Assembly: GCA_023229795.1 (NCBI GenBank)
Contig: JALNYP010000046.1
Span: 1-30,197 of the forward strand
Direction of reading: 5' to 3'
Length of the DNA: 30,197 nucleotides
Source: Syntrophobacterales bacterium
GTDB lineage: Bacteria; Desulfobacterota; Desulfobaccia; Desulfobaccales; 0-14-0-80-60-11
A program made the position numbers and the translations under genes. The notes beneath the pieces were generated by a model. That model searched no databases. It saw nothing but the letters and a program-made list of their open reading frames with translations, and had not been told where the DNA came from. Each line of letters begins with the position of its first letter. The first letter of the stretch is position 1. Below, piece by piece: positions 7,435 to 15,593 of this stretch.

Positions 7435-10400
7435 CTACGCTTTGACCCGCCGGTTTTGGAAATGGCGCACCTGGTACATGAAGGCCTCCAGGCGGGTGCG
7501 GGTGTTAGTCTGTTCCTGGCCGTCGTAGGCCAGGTTGAGGAAGGGGATGTTGTCGTGGCGCTCCCTAAAGAGCTTGAACAGAGAGTTGACCACGGTGCCC
7601 GGCATACAGGTAAAGGGCATGATGTTCACCAGACCGCAGGCCCCCTTGCGCACGAAGTCCCGGGATTTGCCGATACTCAAGATGGCTTCCCCTTCAAAAG
7701 ACGGGTGCAGGTAGTCCTTGGCCAGCTCCAGGGTCTCGGGGATAGTCGGTTCTTTGAGGTTCTTGATGCTGCCGTGGAAGATCTCTTCCAGGCGGTGCTC
7801 GTCCCGTTTCTGGACCCGTTCTTCCAGACAGACCGTCAGGAGTTCCCGATAATGCCGGTTGATCCAGGCGTCATACTTGGAGGAGTGGGTGATGTAGAGG
7901 AGCCACTCGCTGATGGGCGGCATCCAGACCTCGCCCCCCAGGGCCTCGATCTCCCGCACCGCGTTTTCGTTGGAGAACTTGTTGGCCCGGGTGTAGATTT
8001 CACCCACCACCCCCACCACGGGCCTGCCGCCGTTCTTACTTAAAACTACGTCATCAAAGGCCTGCCGGGCTGCCTTAAGTACCCCGGGCACGTCCTGCCG
8101 GTCCCGCGTGGCCTCGAAGACCTTGCGGAGATAATGGTCATAGACCTGGTCGGTCTCGCCCGGGACGGTTTCATAAGGCCGGGTCTCCCGGAGCTTCTTT
8201 TCCAGCAGGTCGATGGCCACCATGCCGTTCCAGGCGACCCGGGTGAAGTCGCTGCCCACCATCCCCACTTCTTTAAACATGTTTTCGTTCTGGTCCGGGG
8301 AGTAGACCGGCACCTGGGGGTAGCCCAGGTCATCCAGCACCAGGCGGTGGAAGCGGTGGTATTGGCCGAAGCGGCAGGGGCCGTCGGCCGAAGGCATGAA
8401 GAAGGCGCTCTTGTCCGGGTTAAAATCCGGGCGCTGGAGCAGTTTCGCCAAATCCCCGGTGGTGAGGATGAGCGGATAGCATTCCTTGCCCGAGGTCAGG
8501 CGGCGGCCTAACTCCAAGGTCTCGCCGTCGGAGTCCGGCAAGGCCTCGGCCTCGCCGCCGCAGGCCTGAAACGCGGCCACCAGGGCCAGGGCCTGATCAG
8601 TCATGGGCGGCAGAAAAATCTTGCGCTTCAGATTGCCGGTGACCCGATAGCGGAACGGCGACACCCGGACCGGAGCCGGCTCCACAGTGACGTTCTTCAG
8701 GCTGTCCAGGAAGGCTTCCAGGCGGGTGATGGCCCCCACGTCGGAGGAGTGCTCGTCGATTTCGATTTCGAGGTACGGCTTGCCCCGCATCCGGTCCTTG
8801 AAGAAGTGCTGGATAAAGGAGTCGGGGCCGCAACCGAAATTAGTAATGTAGATGCCGTAGAGCCGCGGGTCCCGGCGGATAAGCTCGGCCACCCCCAGGA
8901 TCTTTTGGCCGAAGCGCCAGTACATGGGCTTGATTTCGTCCAGTTTTTCCACCCGGTCCACGGGGAGAAAATCCATGGGCAGGGCCAGGACCCCCAACTG
9001 CCGCAGCTTGCGGTGCAGATTGAGGTTCATGCCGGGGTCCAGAGCATTGTAAGGCCGGCCGATGAGGACCATGAGGCGGCCGTCGGGCGGCAGGGAGTCC
9101 AGAATCTCCCGGCCCAGGGCGTGGAGGCGTTCATAGTAGGCCTGCTGGGCGGCCTGGGCCTTGCCCATGGCCCGGTTTACCAGGAAACCGCTCACCCCCA
9201 ATTCTTTCGCCAGGTCCCGCAGGCCCCGGCGCAGCCGGCGTTGGCCCCGGCCGAAGTAGAGCACCGGGGTCAGCATCTTGGCGCCGTATTCCGCGAAGTC
9301 GATGGCGGTGGGCACGGTGTAGGCCAGAGATTGGGCCATAGGGCAAACCACGCCGCTGCCGATCTCGGGATGAGGATGGGGCAGGTCGATGACGCTGGGC
9401 AGAAAGATGCGTTTGACCCCGGCCTTCAAGAGGTCCAGGATGTGGCCGTGGGCCACCTTCACCGGGTAGCAGGGCTCCGCGGCCAGGGCCTCGACCCCCT
9501 GGTTGATCACCTTCTTGTTGGTCTTGGGGGAGTACACCACGGTGAAGCCGAGGTCTTCGAAGAAGGCCCGGAAGAAGGGCATGAGTTCCTGGAAGAACAT
9601 GGTCCGGGGAATGCCGATGGGGCCGCGTTTGCCTTCCGGGGGCGGTTCCTCGCCATAAAGCAGGTTTTCCCGTTCCAGCAGGAGATCCGGCAGGTCGTAC
9701 TGCTTCTGTTTGCCGTCCACTTCGTATTTTTCACAGCGGCTGCCGTAGAACAAGGGCTTTTCGCCTTCGATCTTCACCTGGCGGATTTCGCAGTTGTTGG
9801 GGCAGCTCTTGCATTCGAAGGAGGTGATTTCGTACTGCCGATCGGCCAGGTCGAAGCCCTTGAAGCTGGAGGTCTCCCAGTCCCGCTCCCGCATGGCCAG
9901 GAGCGCCGCGCCGATGGCGCCGGTGACGTCATGGTGGGGCGGCACGGTGATCTTCTTCCCGCAGACCTGCTGAAACGCGGCCACGATGCCGCGGTTGGCC
10001 GCGGTGGCTCCCTGGTAGAAGATGTTGTTGCCGATGGGCCGGTCTTCCGCCACCTTGTTGAGATAGTTCTGGACGATGGAATACGACAGGCCGGCCACCA
10101 GGTCTTCTTTGGCCGCGCCCCGCTGCTGGTGGTGCACCAGGTCGGACTCCATAAACACGGTGCAGCGCTCGCCCATGCGGACCGGGGTCTTACCGGCCAG
10201 GGCCAGGTCGCCGAACTCGCCCCGGATGGAGATACCCAGCTTTTCGGCCTGCTCCTCCAGATAGGAGCCGGTGCCCGCGGCGCAGACCTTGTTCATCATA
10301 AAGTCCACGATGGCGCCGTGGGAAAGGCTGATGAATTTGGAGTCCTGGCCGCCGATCTCGAAGATGGTGTCCACGTTGGGGTCGATGGCCGCGGCCGCGG

Positions 10401-11616
10401 TGGCCTGGGCGGTGATTTCGTTGCGCACTACGTCGGCCCCGATGAAATCCCCGGTGAGATAGCGGCCCGAACCGGTGGTGGCCGCACCCATGATTTTTAT
10501 CCGGTCCTGGAGCCTGGCCCCCACCCGGCGCAGGCCCTCGGTGATGGCCTCCAGCGGCCGGCCCGCGGTCATGAGGTACTCCCGGGCCAGGACCCGCATG
10601 TCGGCGTCGATGACCACCACGTTGGTACTGATGGAGCCTACGTCGATGCCCAGGTAGCCTTCGACCACCGAACCGTCATCCGGCAGGTCGATGACCTGGT
10701 AATGCTCCGGGCCCAAGACCGGCGGCGGCGACAGCGGCGGCAGGCGCCGGGCCTGGTCCTCGTCCTTCAGCAGGTGTTCCCGCAAGGGGTTCAGGTCCAG
10801 ATGAAAATCGGCCGGCGGGTTTTCCCGGGCTACCAGCACCGCGCCCACGGCCCCCAGGGCGCAGAAGTGGAGCGGGATGATGAGGCCGGCCTCGTCGAGG
10901 CCGAAGACCTGGCGGAAGGCCTGGCGCACCCCCAGGTTGTGGGCGACGCCGCCCTGGAACGCGATGGGCGGGGCGAAGCTCTTCCCCTTGGCGATATTGC
11001 TCCGCAGATTCCGGGCCATGGCCTGGCACAGGCCGGCGATGATTTCGAAATCCGGGGTGGCACCTTGCTGCAGGTGGATCATGTCGGTCTTGGCAAAGAC
11101 GCTGCAGCGCCCGGCCACCCGGGGCGGGGTGGTGGATTTCAACGCCAGTTCGCTGAATTGCTCGATGGTGTAGCCCAGCCGATGCGCCTGCTGGTCCAGA
11201 AAGGAGCCGGTGCCCGCGGCGCACATGGTGTTCATGGCGAAATCTTCAATGATCAGGTGGCCGTCTTCTTCCTGGACCATGATCATTTTGGCGTCTTCGC
11301 CCCCCATATCGATAATGGTGCGGGCCTGGGGAGCAAAATGATGGGTGCCCCGGCCCTGGGCGATGACTTCGTTGATAAACTGGCCGCCCATGATCTCGGC
11401 CAGGCGTTTACCCCCCAGGCCGGTGAAGGCCAGCAGGCGGCACTGGTCCGGGGAGAATTCCGAAGCCAGGGATTCCAGCAGATTTAAAGCGGTGCGAGAA
11501 GGCGCTCCCAGGTGGCGGCGGTATTCTTCCTTAACCACCTCCCCCTGGGGATTCATAACCACGAGGTTGACGCTCACTGAGCCGATATCCAGGCCCACGT
11601 CGAATTTGCCGTGCAT
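7435..11616 (-). CDS. Giant 2-hydroxyacyl-CoA dehydratase activase-type protein (two BadF/HgdC ATPase domains plus DUF2229-like part)
   Basis: A 1393-residue cytoplasmic protein. Two ASKHA-fold activase domains of the HgdC/BadF/BcrA type are in tandem: domain 1 at about 5-265 (phosphate loop GLDIGSVSVN, cluster cysteines C132 in MCAAGTGS and C171 in GRCSVF) and domain 2 at about 320-585 (GIDVGSISTN, C445, C485). In small family members two such cysteines from each of two subunits hold one [4Fe-4S] cluster; here the dimer could form within one chain (inference). A cysteine-rich linker (CKSCPNNC near 602-609) leads to a CoA-activase/DUF2229-like region. The C-terminal part resembles dehydratase subunit (HgdB-like) sequences. 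Family members use ATP to push an electron to low potential, reducing 2-hydroxyacyl-CoA dehydratases or benzoyl-CoA reductases. No separate dehydratase subunits are nearby. The real substrate of these giant forms is not established. Confidence 0.88.
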   Translation of the reverse strand: MHGKFDVGLDIGSVSVNLVVMNPQGEVVKEEYRRHLGAPSRTALNLLESLASEFSPDQCRLLAFTGLGGKRLAEIMGGQFINEVIAQGRGTHHFAPQARTIIDMGGEDAKMIMVQEEDGHLIIEDFAMNTMCAAGTGSFLDQQAHRLGYTIEQFSELALKSTTPPRVAGRCSVFAKTDMIHLQQGATPDFEIIAGLCQAMARNLRSNIAKGKSFAPPIAFQGGVAHNLGVRQAFRQVFGLDEAGLIIPLHFCALGAVGAVLVARENPPADFHLDLNPLREHLLKDEDQARRLPPLSPPPVLGPEHYQVIDLPDDGSVVEGYLGIDVGSISTNVVVIDADMRVLAREYLMTAGRPLEAITEGLRRVGARLQDRIKIMGAATTGSGRYLTGDFIGADVVRNEITAQATAAAAIDPNVDTIFEIGGQDSKFISLSHGAIVDFMMNKVCAAGTGSYLEEQAEKLGISIRGEFGDLALAGKTPVRMGERCTVFMESDLVHHQQRGAAKEDLVAGLSYSIVQNYLNKVAEDRPIGNNIFYQGATAANRGIVAAFQQVCGKKITVPPHHDVTGAIGAALLAMRERDWETSSFKGFDLADRQYEITSFECKSCPNNCEIRQVKIEGEKPLFYGSRCEKYEVDGKQKQYDLPDLLLERENLLYGEEPPPEGKRGPIGIPRTMFFQELMPFFRAFFEDLGFTVVYSPKTNKKVINQGVEALAAEPCYPVKVAHGHILDLLKAGVKRIFLPSVIDLPHPHPEIGSGVVCPMAQSLAYTVPTAIDFAEYGAKMLTPVLYFGRGQRRLRRGLRDLAKELGVSGFLVNRAMGKAQAAQQAYYERLHALGREILDSLPPDGRLMVLIGRPYNALDPGMNLNLHRKLRQLGVLALPMDFLPVDRVEKLDEIKPMYWRFGQKILGVAELIRRDPRLYGIYITNFGCGPDSFIQHFFKDRMRGKPYLEIEIDEHSSDVGAITRLEAFLDSLKNVTVEPAPVRVSPFRYRVTGNLKRKIFLPPMTDQALALVAAFQACGGEAEALPDSDGETLELGRRLTSGKECYPLILTTGDLAKLLQRPDFNPDKSAFFMPSADGPCRFGQYHRFHRLVLDDLGYPQVPVYSPDQNENMFKEVGMVGSDFTRVAWNGMVAIDLLEKKLRETRPYETVPGETDQVYDHYLRKVFEATRDRQDVPGVLKAARQAFDDVVLSKNGGRPVVGVVGEIYTRANKFSNENAVREIEALGGEVWMPPISEWLLYITHSSKYDAWINRHYRELLTVCLEERVQKRDEHRLEEIFHGSIKNLKEPTIPETLELAKDYLHPSFEGEAILSIGKSRDFVRKGACGLVNIMPFTCMPGTVVNSLFKLFRERHDNIPFLNLAYDGQEQTNTRTRLEAFMYQVRHFQNRRVKA

Positions 11617-11758
11617 AATCCGTATTCCCCCGAATGAGCGGATCCCTGGTCTTCTAGTAGATGCTGCTAAGAAACGTATTTCAGGTCAGGGCATATCTTA
11701 CCGCAGAAAAGTTGGCATTGTCTTATTACATATCCCCTAAACAGGGCTTGGGGCAAAT

Positions 11759-12673
11759 TTAATGCCGGTAAAAGCCCTGGTCATGATACTTATCATAAGA
11801 AACCCGGCCCGCGGCCGCAAGGCGTTGCAGGCGCTTTTCCACCTGGGCCAGCGGCAGGCCCAGGGCCTGGGCCAGGTCCGGGGCGGTCATGGGCCGCCGG
11901 GACAGCATAGCTACGAAATCCTCGTCGTTACGCGGGGCGCCGGCGATATCGCCCCGGTTAAAGGAGGCGATGACCTCTACGGGCCCGCCGATAAACGCGG
12001 CCGCGGTCTCCATCTCCTCCAGGCCCAGGGGACGGGCGGAGTCCGCCACTCCCGGCCGCACCGCGGTGTTGAGCTGAATCTTGTCCGGGGCCAGAGCGCT
12101 CAAAGCCTGACGGAGAAGGCTCAATTCCGCCTCGGTGTCGTTGAGTCCCGCGATCAGCAAAACTTCGAGCCAGATCCGGCCGGGATACTCCCGCCGGAAG
12201 TCTCTGAGGCCCTGGAGGAGCGAGTCCAGGGGCAGTTCGGCCAAGGGCCGGTTGATGGCCGCATAGGTCTCGGGGCGGGCCGCGTCCAGCGACGGCAGGA
12301 CCACGTCCGCCGCAGCCAGTTCCCGGCGCACCTCGGGCAGATAAAGGAGAGCCCCATTGGTGAGCACTGCCACCGGGATGCGGCTCATGGACTTGACGGC
12401 CCGGATAATGCGGCCCAACCCAAGATTCAAGGTGGGTTCGCCTGACCCGGCCAAAGTAATGATATCGGGTTCCTGAGAGGAATCTTGAAGGTATTCGGCC
12501 AGCTCTTGGATAATCGCCTCGGTTTGATAAGAAAAGCGGCGGCAGGTCTGATGGGTGGTAGGCCCTACCTCGCAATAAATACAGTCATAAGGGCAGGTCT
12601 TGGGGGGAATGAGATCCACCCCTAAAGAGCGCCCCAGGCGGCGAGACGGAACCGGACCGAACAGGTGGGCCAT
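11759..12673 (-). CDS. Radical SAM protein (UPF0026-type Fe-S oxidoreductase) with C-terminal helix-turn-helix-like tail
   Basis: The radical SAM cluster motif CPYDCIYC (Cx3Cx2C) follows the family's N-terminal VFGPVPSRRLGxSLGVD-type lead, seen here as LFGPVPSRRLGRSLGVD. A GSGEPTL segment fits the SAM-binding GGE-like motif. Residues about 240-300 (AMLSRRPMTAPDLAQALGL...RLQRLAAAGRVSYDKY) look like a winged-helix-type domain. I choose ATG 12673 because it matches the family's usual N terminus and lies 6 bases after the stop of the small upstream gene; a GTG at 12700 would overlap that gene. The product is 304 residues. It is probably co-transcribed with the small gene and possibly tetR. The reaction catalysed is unknown. 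Confidence 0.82.
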   Translation of the reverse strand: MAHLFGPVPSRRLGRSLGVDLIPPKTCPYDCIYCEVGPTTHQTCRRFSYQTEAIIQELAEYLQDSSQEPDIITLAGSGEPTLNLGLGRIIRAVKSMSRIPVAVLTNGALLYLPEVRRELAAADVVLPSLDAARPETYAAINRPLAELPLDSLLQGLRDFRREYPGRIWLEVLLIAGLNDTEAELSLLRQALSALAPDKIQLNTAVRPGVADSARPLGLEEMETAAAFIGGPVEVIASFNRGDIAGAPRNDEDFVAMLSRRPMTAPDLAQALGLPLAQVEKRLQRLAAAGRVSYDKYHDQGFYRH

Positions 12674-12678
12674 GTGGT

Positions 12679-12852
12679 TTAGAAGCAACCCAGTTGACAC
12701 TGGGAAATTTTAATCTTCAATTCGTTGAGCAGCTCCCCCATCTCCTGCCGGGAGAGGCCCAGTTGCTCCGCCAGCTTGAAGGCTGCGGCACAAGGAATCC
12801 TGCCGGCCGGGGCCGCGGCTTTGATCTTCGCTTTCAGTTCTTCCTGGCTCAT
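12679..12852 (-). CDS. Small conserved-looking protein with C-terminal CQLGCF
   Basis: A 57-residue protein starting MSQEELKAKI and ending KISQCQLGCF. The middle (AAAFKLAEQLGLSRQEMGELLNEL) reads as a compact helix-turn-helix or helical bundle. The end carries two cysteines four residues apart plus an aromatic terminus. The ATG at 12852 has a GAGAAAG box just upstream; the longer open frame from 12912 runs into AT-rich spacer and is unlikely. It precedes the radical SAM gene by 6 bases, which suggests joint function, possibly Fe-S-related or as a peptide partner (speculative). From memory, short proteins with this tail occur in other anaerobes, but I cannot assign a role. Confidence 0.7.
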   Translation of the reverse strand: MSQEELKAKIKAAAPAGRIPCAAAFKLAEQLGLSRQEMGELLNELKIKISQCQLGCF

Positions 12853-12927
12853 ATTCTTTCTCGATTTTAAATATCGAATCCTAAATATAGTCAACCGTGG
12901 CGCGGAAATCAAGGCATCCGGGGGGGG

Positions 12928-13506
12928 TCAGTGACCCTCCTCCGGCAAGACCCGCCAGCAGGCAGTCACCAAGGTCTCGCTCAAATCCGAAAGGTTGTTC
13001 GTGATGCGGCCATAAGCCCGGAAGACCGCCACCTGGAGCACCACCCCCATTACCATGGCCGCGGCCAGTTCCACGTCCGTCTCCGGCACTTCCCGCCGCG
13101 CCATCCCCTGGGCAATGACCTTTTGCAGAACGGTCACCGCGGTAACCATCTCCGGCGTCACCTTTTTGAGCTGGGCATGCTGGGCCAGAAGCAGGTAGCT
13201 GAACAGGACCGGGTCCCGGTCGAAGAAGGCGCAGAACTGCCGGATCATCGCGGCCAACTTGTCTTTCAGGGTGTCATATCTCTGCTGCAAATGGTCCAGT
13301 TCCTGGGCGAAGGTGATATAGTTGGTCTGAAACAGCTCCCAGGCCAGTTCATCCTTGCTCGCAAAGTGGCGGTAGAGGGTGCCTTCGGCGACACCCGCCG
13401 CCGTAGCAATATCCCGAATGGTAGTTTCGGTGATGCCCTTGTCCACGAACAGCTTGAGAGCCGTGCGTTCGATTAACTCTTTGGTATGATTGCCGTTGCG
13501 AGCCAT
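12928..13506 (-). CDS. TetR/AcrR-family transcriptional regulator
   Basis: A 192-residue regulator. The N-terminal helix-turn-helix is classical: ALKLFVDKGITETTIRDIATAAGVAEGTLYRHFASKDELAWELF (about residues 16-59). The remaining helical part is the ligand-binding and dimerisation domain with no recognisable ligand signature. A strong promoter at 13537-13565 is overlapped at its -10 by an imperfect palindrome (13519-13538), consistent with autorepression. The divergent flavoprotein gene begins 237 bases away and the small CQLGCF gene follows 75 bases downstream. Either could belong to its regulon (inference). Confidence 0.93.
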   Translation of the reverse strand: MARNGNHTKELIERTALKLFVDKGITETTIRDIATAAGVAEGTLYRHFASKDELAWELFQTNYITFAQELDHLQQRYDTLKDKLAAMIRQFCAFFDRDPVLFSYLLLAQHAQLKKVTPEMVTAVTVLQKVIAQGMARREVPETDVELAAAMVMGVVLQVAVFRAYGRITNNLSDLSETLVTACWRVLPEEGH

Positions 13507-13518
13507 AAATTAATAATC

Positions 13519-13538
13519 AATGTGAGCGTTCACTCATT
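13519..13538. promoter_or_regulatory. Candidate TetR operator (imperfect palindrome)
   Basis: A 20-bp imperfect palindrome with AATG/CATT ends and a GAGCGTTCACTC core overlaps the -10 element and start region of tetR. The ends match the symmetric half-sites often bound by TetR-family proteins, but the centre is not fully symmetric. It is placed where a bound repressor would block tetR transcription. Confidence 0.5.
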
Positions 13539-13565
13539 TATAATCGATTTAGGTCCCGCTGTCAA
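13537..13565 (-). promoter_or_regulatory. Sigma-70 promoter of tetR
   Basis: On the minus strand a perfect TTGACA (13560-13565) stands 17 bases from TATAAA (13537-13542), about 30 bases ahead of the tetR ATG at 13506. This is one of the best sigma-70 matches in the window. Confidence 0.8.
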
Positions 13566-13743
13566 ATTTTCTCGGAGTCGGGCGGGAAAATCTATGGGAG
13601 GGTTTCTTATGATCGAGCTTCACCGGTCATTATTAATCTCCGGGAAGTCCCGGCAGGCCTATCCTTGATTACCCGAGGCCGCGGGGATATATTTCAGAAC
13701 CATAGTCAATGGGCAGTTATCATTGTTCAGGAGGAGTTGCATC

Positions 13744-14310
13744 ATGAAGGTACTGGCAATTTCCGGTTCGCCGCGGCCTCAGGGGAACACCCGGCTGCTT
13801 TTGGAAACCGCGCTTAAGGTGCTGGAGGGGCACGGGATCGCCACGGAATATCTGTCGCTGCACGGCAAAGATATCCGGCCGTGCCTGGCGTGCTATAAGT
13901 GCGCCAAGGATAAGAACCGCTGCGCCCAGGAAGACGACTTCATGCCGGTCTTTGAGGCCATGACTGCGGCGGACGGGCTCCTGGTGGGCTCCCCGGTCTA
14001 TTTCGGCTCCGCCACCCCGAACCTCATGGCCCTGTTGGATCGGGCCGGTTTCGTGGCCCGCATGGGGGACAACCACTTCGCCCGCAAGGTGGGCAGCCCC
14101 ATCGTGGTGGCCCGTCGGGCCGGGGTCAATTTCACCTATGCCCAACTCCAGTTATGGTTTTGCATCACTGGGATGGTGGTGCCGGGTTCCAGCTATTGGC
14201 CCATCGCCTACGGCCTCAACCCCGGCGACGCGGCGGGCGACGCCGAAGGCCTCAAGACGGTCAACAACCTGGCGGAGAATATGGCCTGGCTGCTGAAGAA
14301 ACTGGCGTAG
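13744..14310 (+). CDS. NADPH-dependent FMN reductase/iron-sulfur flavoprotein-like protein
   Basis: A 188-residue flavodoxin-fold protein starting MKVLAISGSPRPQGNT, the FMN phosphate-binding loop of the family. CLACYKCAKDKNRC (about residues 47-60) is a compact cysteine cluster like that of archaeal and clostridial iron-sulfur flavoproteins, which may hold a [4Fe-4S] cluster. GSPVYFGSATPNLMALLDRAG is the usual second FMN-contact segment. AGGAGG at 13729-13734 lies 9 bases before ATG 13744, so the longer frame from 13723 is not used. Likely role: cytoplasmic electron transfer or reduction of quinones, O2 or metals. It is divergent from tetR and may be controlled by it. No promoter is obvious to me on the plus strand. 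Confidence 0.88.
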   Translation: MKVLAISGSPRPQGNTRLLLETALKVLEGHGIATEYLSLHGKDIRPCLACYKCAKDKNRCAQEDDFMPVFEAMTAADGLLVGSPVYFGSATPNLMALLDRAGFVARMGDNHFARKVGSPIVVARRAGVNFTYAQLQLWFCITGMVVPGSSYWPIAYGLNPGDAAGDAEGLKTVNNLAENMAWLLKKLA

Positions 14311-14501
14311 TTAAAGGAATGATGTTTTTTCTCTCATAAAAGGGGGCGGTGGGTCGGGGGGAAGGGGTAATTGCAGGCGTTAGATTTGATATTTTAAGTG
14401 CCCGACTTCCTTGGGATGACTCGCCGCCGAAACCCTTTTCCCCCAATAGCATGAAAGGGCAGCGCTTCAAGGCAAAAGTCAAAATGCAAAAAAATATGTC
14501 T

Positions 14502-14687
14502 TCATTCATCACATACGTCCTTGATGCTAACCTTCTCAAGGGGTTCCTTTTCATCCCGCAAAATTAAGGTCCCCGCTGGGGCCTCGATGCCCACGCGAAC
14601 CTTGTTTCCCCGGATCTCAACGATGCAGACGGTTACATTCTCTCCGATCTGAATCGTTTCCCCTTCTTTCCTGGTTAATATCAGCAT
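14502..14687 (-). CDS. csrA: Carbon storage regulator CsrA
   Basis: A 61-residue RNA-binding dimeric regulator that binds GGA-containing hairpins in mRNA leaders. The sequence is typical: MLILTRKEGETIQIGENVTV at the start, followed by the KVRVGIEAP segment with the functionally important Arg, then a charged helix. ATG 14687 is chosen over 14699 because it gives the exact family N terminus; the ribosome site is G/T-rich (GGTGGTAGGTGGG). A perfect TATAAT on the minus strand at 14805-14810 could be its -10 box, leaving an AT-rich leader of about 110 nt. The gene is not beside flagellar fliW here. The nearby plus-strand region contains terminators and GGA-bearing hairpins (see findings). Confidence 0.95.
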   Translation of the reverse strand: MLILTRKEGETIQIGENVTVCIVEIRGNKVRVGIEAPAGTLILRDEKEPLEKVSIKDVCDE

Positions 14688-14847
14688 CCCACCTACCACC
14701 TCAGAGAGAACTCCCGCAATTAATCGGCACCGGTGAAAATTAGCTTAAGATTTCATCCAGCCGTTAGATGAGGTTTGGATAATTATTAGAGATTCCTTGA
14801 ATATATTATAATTAATATAAATAATAAAATTAAGCTTCAATGACAAC

Positions 14848-14884
14848 AAAAAAAGAGGCAGTCGGTGCGTAACCCGCCTGTCTC
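14848..14884 (-). terminator. Orphan intrinsic terminator, minus strand
   Basis: Read on the minus strand, GAGACAG (14878-14884) pairs with CTGCCTC (14855-14861) over 7 bp with one G-T pair, with further CGG/CCG pairing inside. It is followed directly by seven T (14848-14854). No minus-strand coding gene lies immediately upstream of it, so it must end a non-coding or decayed transcript, or insulate csrA. Confidence 0.75.
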
Positions 14885-15075
14885 TTCCCTGAGACCCATA
14901 TCTTCCTTGGCCGTGTTCTTGATCGTCATGTTAAAATTATCAGAAAAGAACTTACCCGTCAAAATATTGTATATAAGAAATCAGTTGACCTCATCCTCAG
15001 AGCCCCTAAGCGATTGGTTTTTAAGGAAAATAAATTAATTCCGAGCTTCATGAAAGTTGGGCGAAGAATTTTCCC

Positions 15076-15104
15076 TTTACAAATGATTTTTATACGAATA
15101 TAGT
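15076..15104 (+). promoter_or_regulatory. Sigma-70 promoter
   Basis: TTTACA (15076-15081), 17 bases, then TATAGT (15099-15104): five of six consensus bases in each box. Initiation would be near 15111. That is just ahead of two successive terminator hairpins and about 255 bases before the ATG of the small membrane-protein gene. Confidence 0.6.
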
Positions 15105-15125
15105 TTTATTTAAGTTGTTAACGGG

Positions 15126-15156
15126 CCCTTGGCAAAATCCAGGGAAGGGTTTTTTT
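15126..15156 (+). terminator. Intrinsic terminator (first of two)
   Basis: CCCTT (15126-15130) pairs with AAGGG (15145-15149), with inner GG/CC pairing, and seven T follow (15150-15156). A transcript from the promoter at 15076 stopping here would be only about 45 nt, so this could be an attenuator. Confidence 0.6.
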
Positions 15157-15261
15157 CGGGTCATCTCACCTCACGCATTTTGCATTCCAGGGAGGGAATG
15201 TTAAATGTCCCCTGAAAATTCTCCGATCCGATCCCAGATAAACGGCCCGAACTACAATTTG

Positions 15262-15297
15262 GGGAGGTCTTGTCAATACAAGGCCTCCCTATTTTTT
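15262..15297 (+). terminator. Strong intrinsic terminator (second of two)
   Basis: GGGAGGTCTTG (15262-15272) pairs over 11 bp (one G-T) with CAAGGCCTCCC (15279-15289) around the loop TCAATA. TATTTTTT follows (15290-15297). With the promoter at 15076 it would define an RNA of roughly 185 nt. Confidence 0.8.
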
Positions 15298-15365
15298 CAA
15301 TGATTTGGGCGACCTCTCTAATATTAATAGATCAGATAATTAAGCTTCAATTAAGGAGGCCAACG

Positions 15366-15593
15366 ATGCATTTCTTCATTATTATCGCAGCATTCGCATT
15401 AGGCGGCTTAAGTGCCGTAATAATGATGTCTCTCTTATTCCTGGCAAAGGAGTCAGATAAATCGATGGAAAAATTTTATGATGGGGAAAATTGCGAAGAA
15501 AATAAGGTATATAATCTAAATATCTTTGATCTCGATAGCCGAGACACAGAAATGCAACCAGATAAATTCATGGTTTCCCCGATGCAGGAATAA
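15366..15593 (+). CDS. Small single-span membrane protein, unknown function
   Basis: A 75-residue protein. ATG 15366 follows AAGGAGG (15353-15359) with 6-base spacing, a nearly ideal ribosome site, so the open frame from 15270 (which would run through a terminator) is not the start. Residues 2-26 form one hydrophobic helix (HFFIIIAAFALGGLSAVIMMSLLF). The rest is acidic and hydrophilic, with a single Cys. It lies in AT-rich DNA and is followed 87 bases later by another small membrane-associated gene. I recognise no family. Confidence 0.65.
   Translation: MHFFIIIAAFALGGLSAVIMMSLLFLAKESDKSMEKFYDGENCEENKVYNLNIFDLDSRDTEMQPDKFMVSPMQE

Larger units (their letters stand above)
14700..15365. other. 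AT-rich intergenic region with orphan terminators and a promoter
   Basis: This spacer carries no convincing gene. It holds a minus-strand terminator (14848-14884), a plus-strand promoter (15076-15104), two plus-strand terminators (15126-15156 and 15262-15297) and a short GGA-loop hairpin (15183-15200). A 30-codon minus frame at 14840-14929 ends inside the minus-strand terminator and has no ribosome site. The arrangement suggests non-coding transcripts, or a long leader for the small membrane-protein gene at 15366. Confidence 0.6.

Noticed and set aside
8749..11487. 912-codon open frame on the plus strand opposite the giant activase
   Set aside because: An antisense artefact of third-position GC bias; the minus-strand protein has clear domains throughout.
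14840..14929. 30-codon minus-strand frame ending CLFFCCH
   Set aside because: It runs through a terminator stem and its T tract and has no ribosome site.
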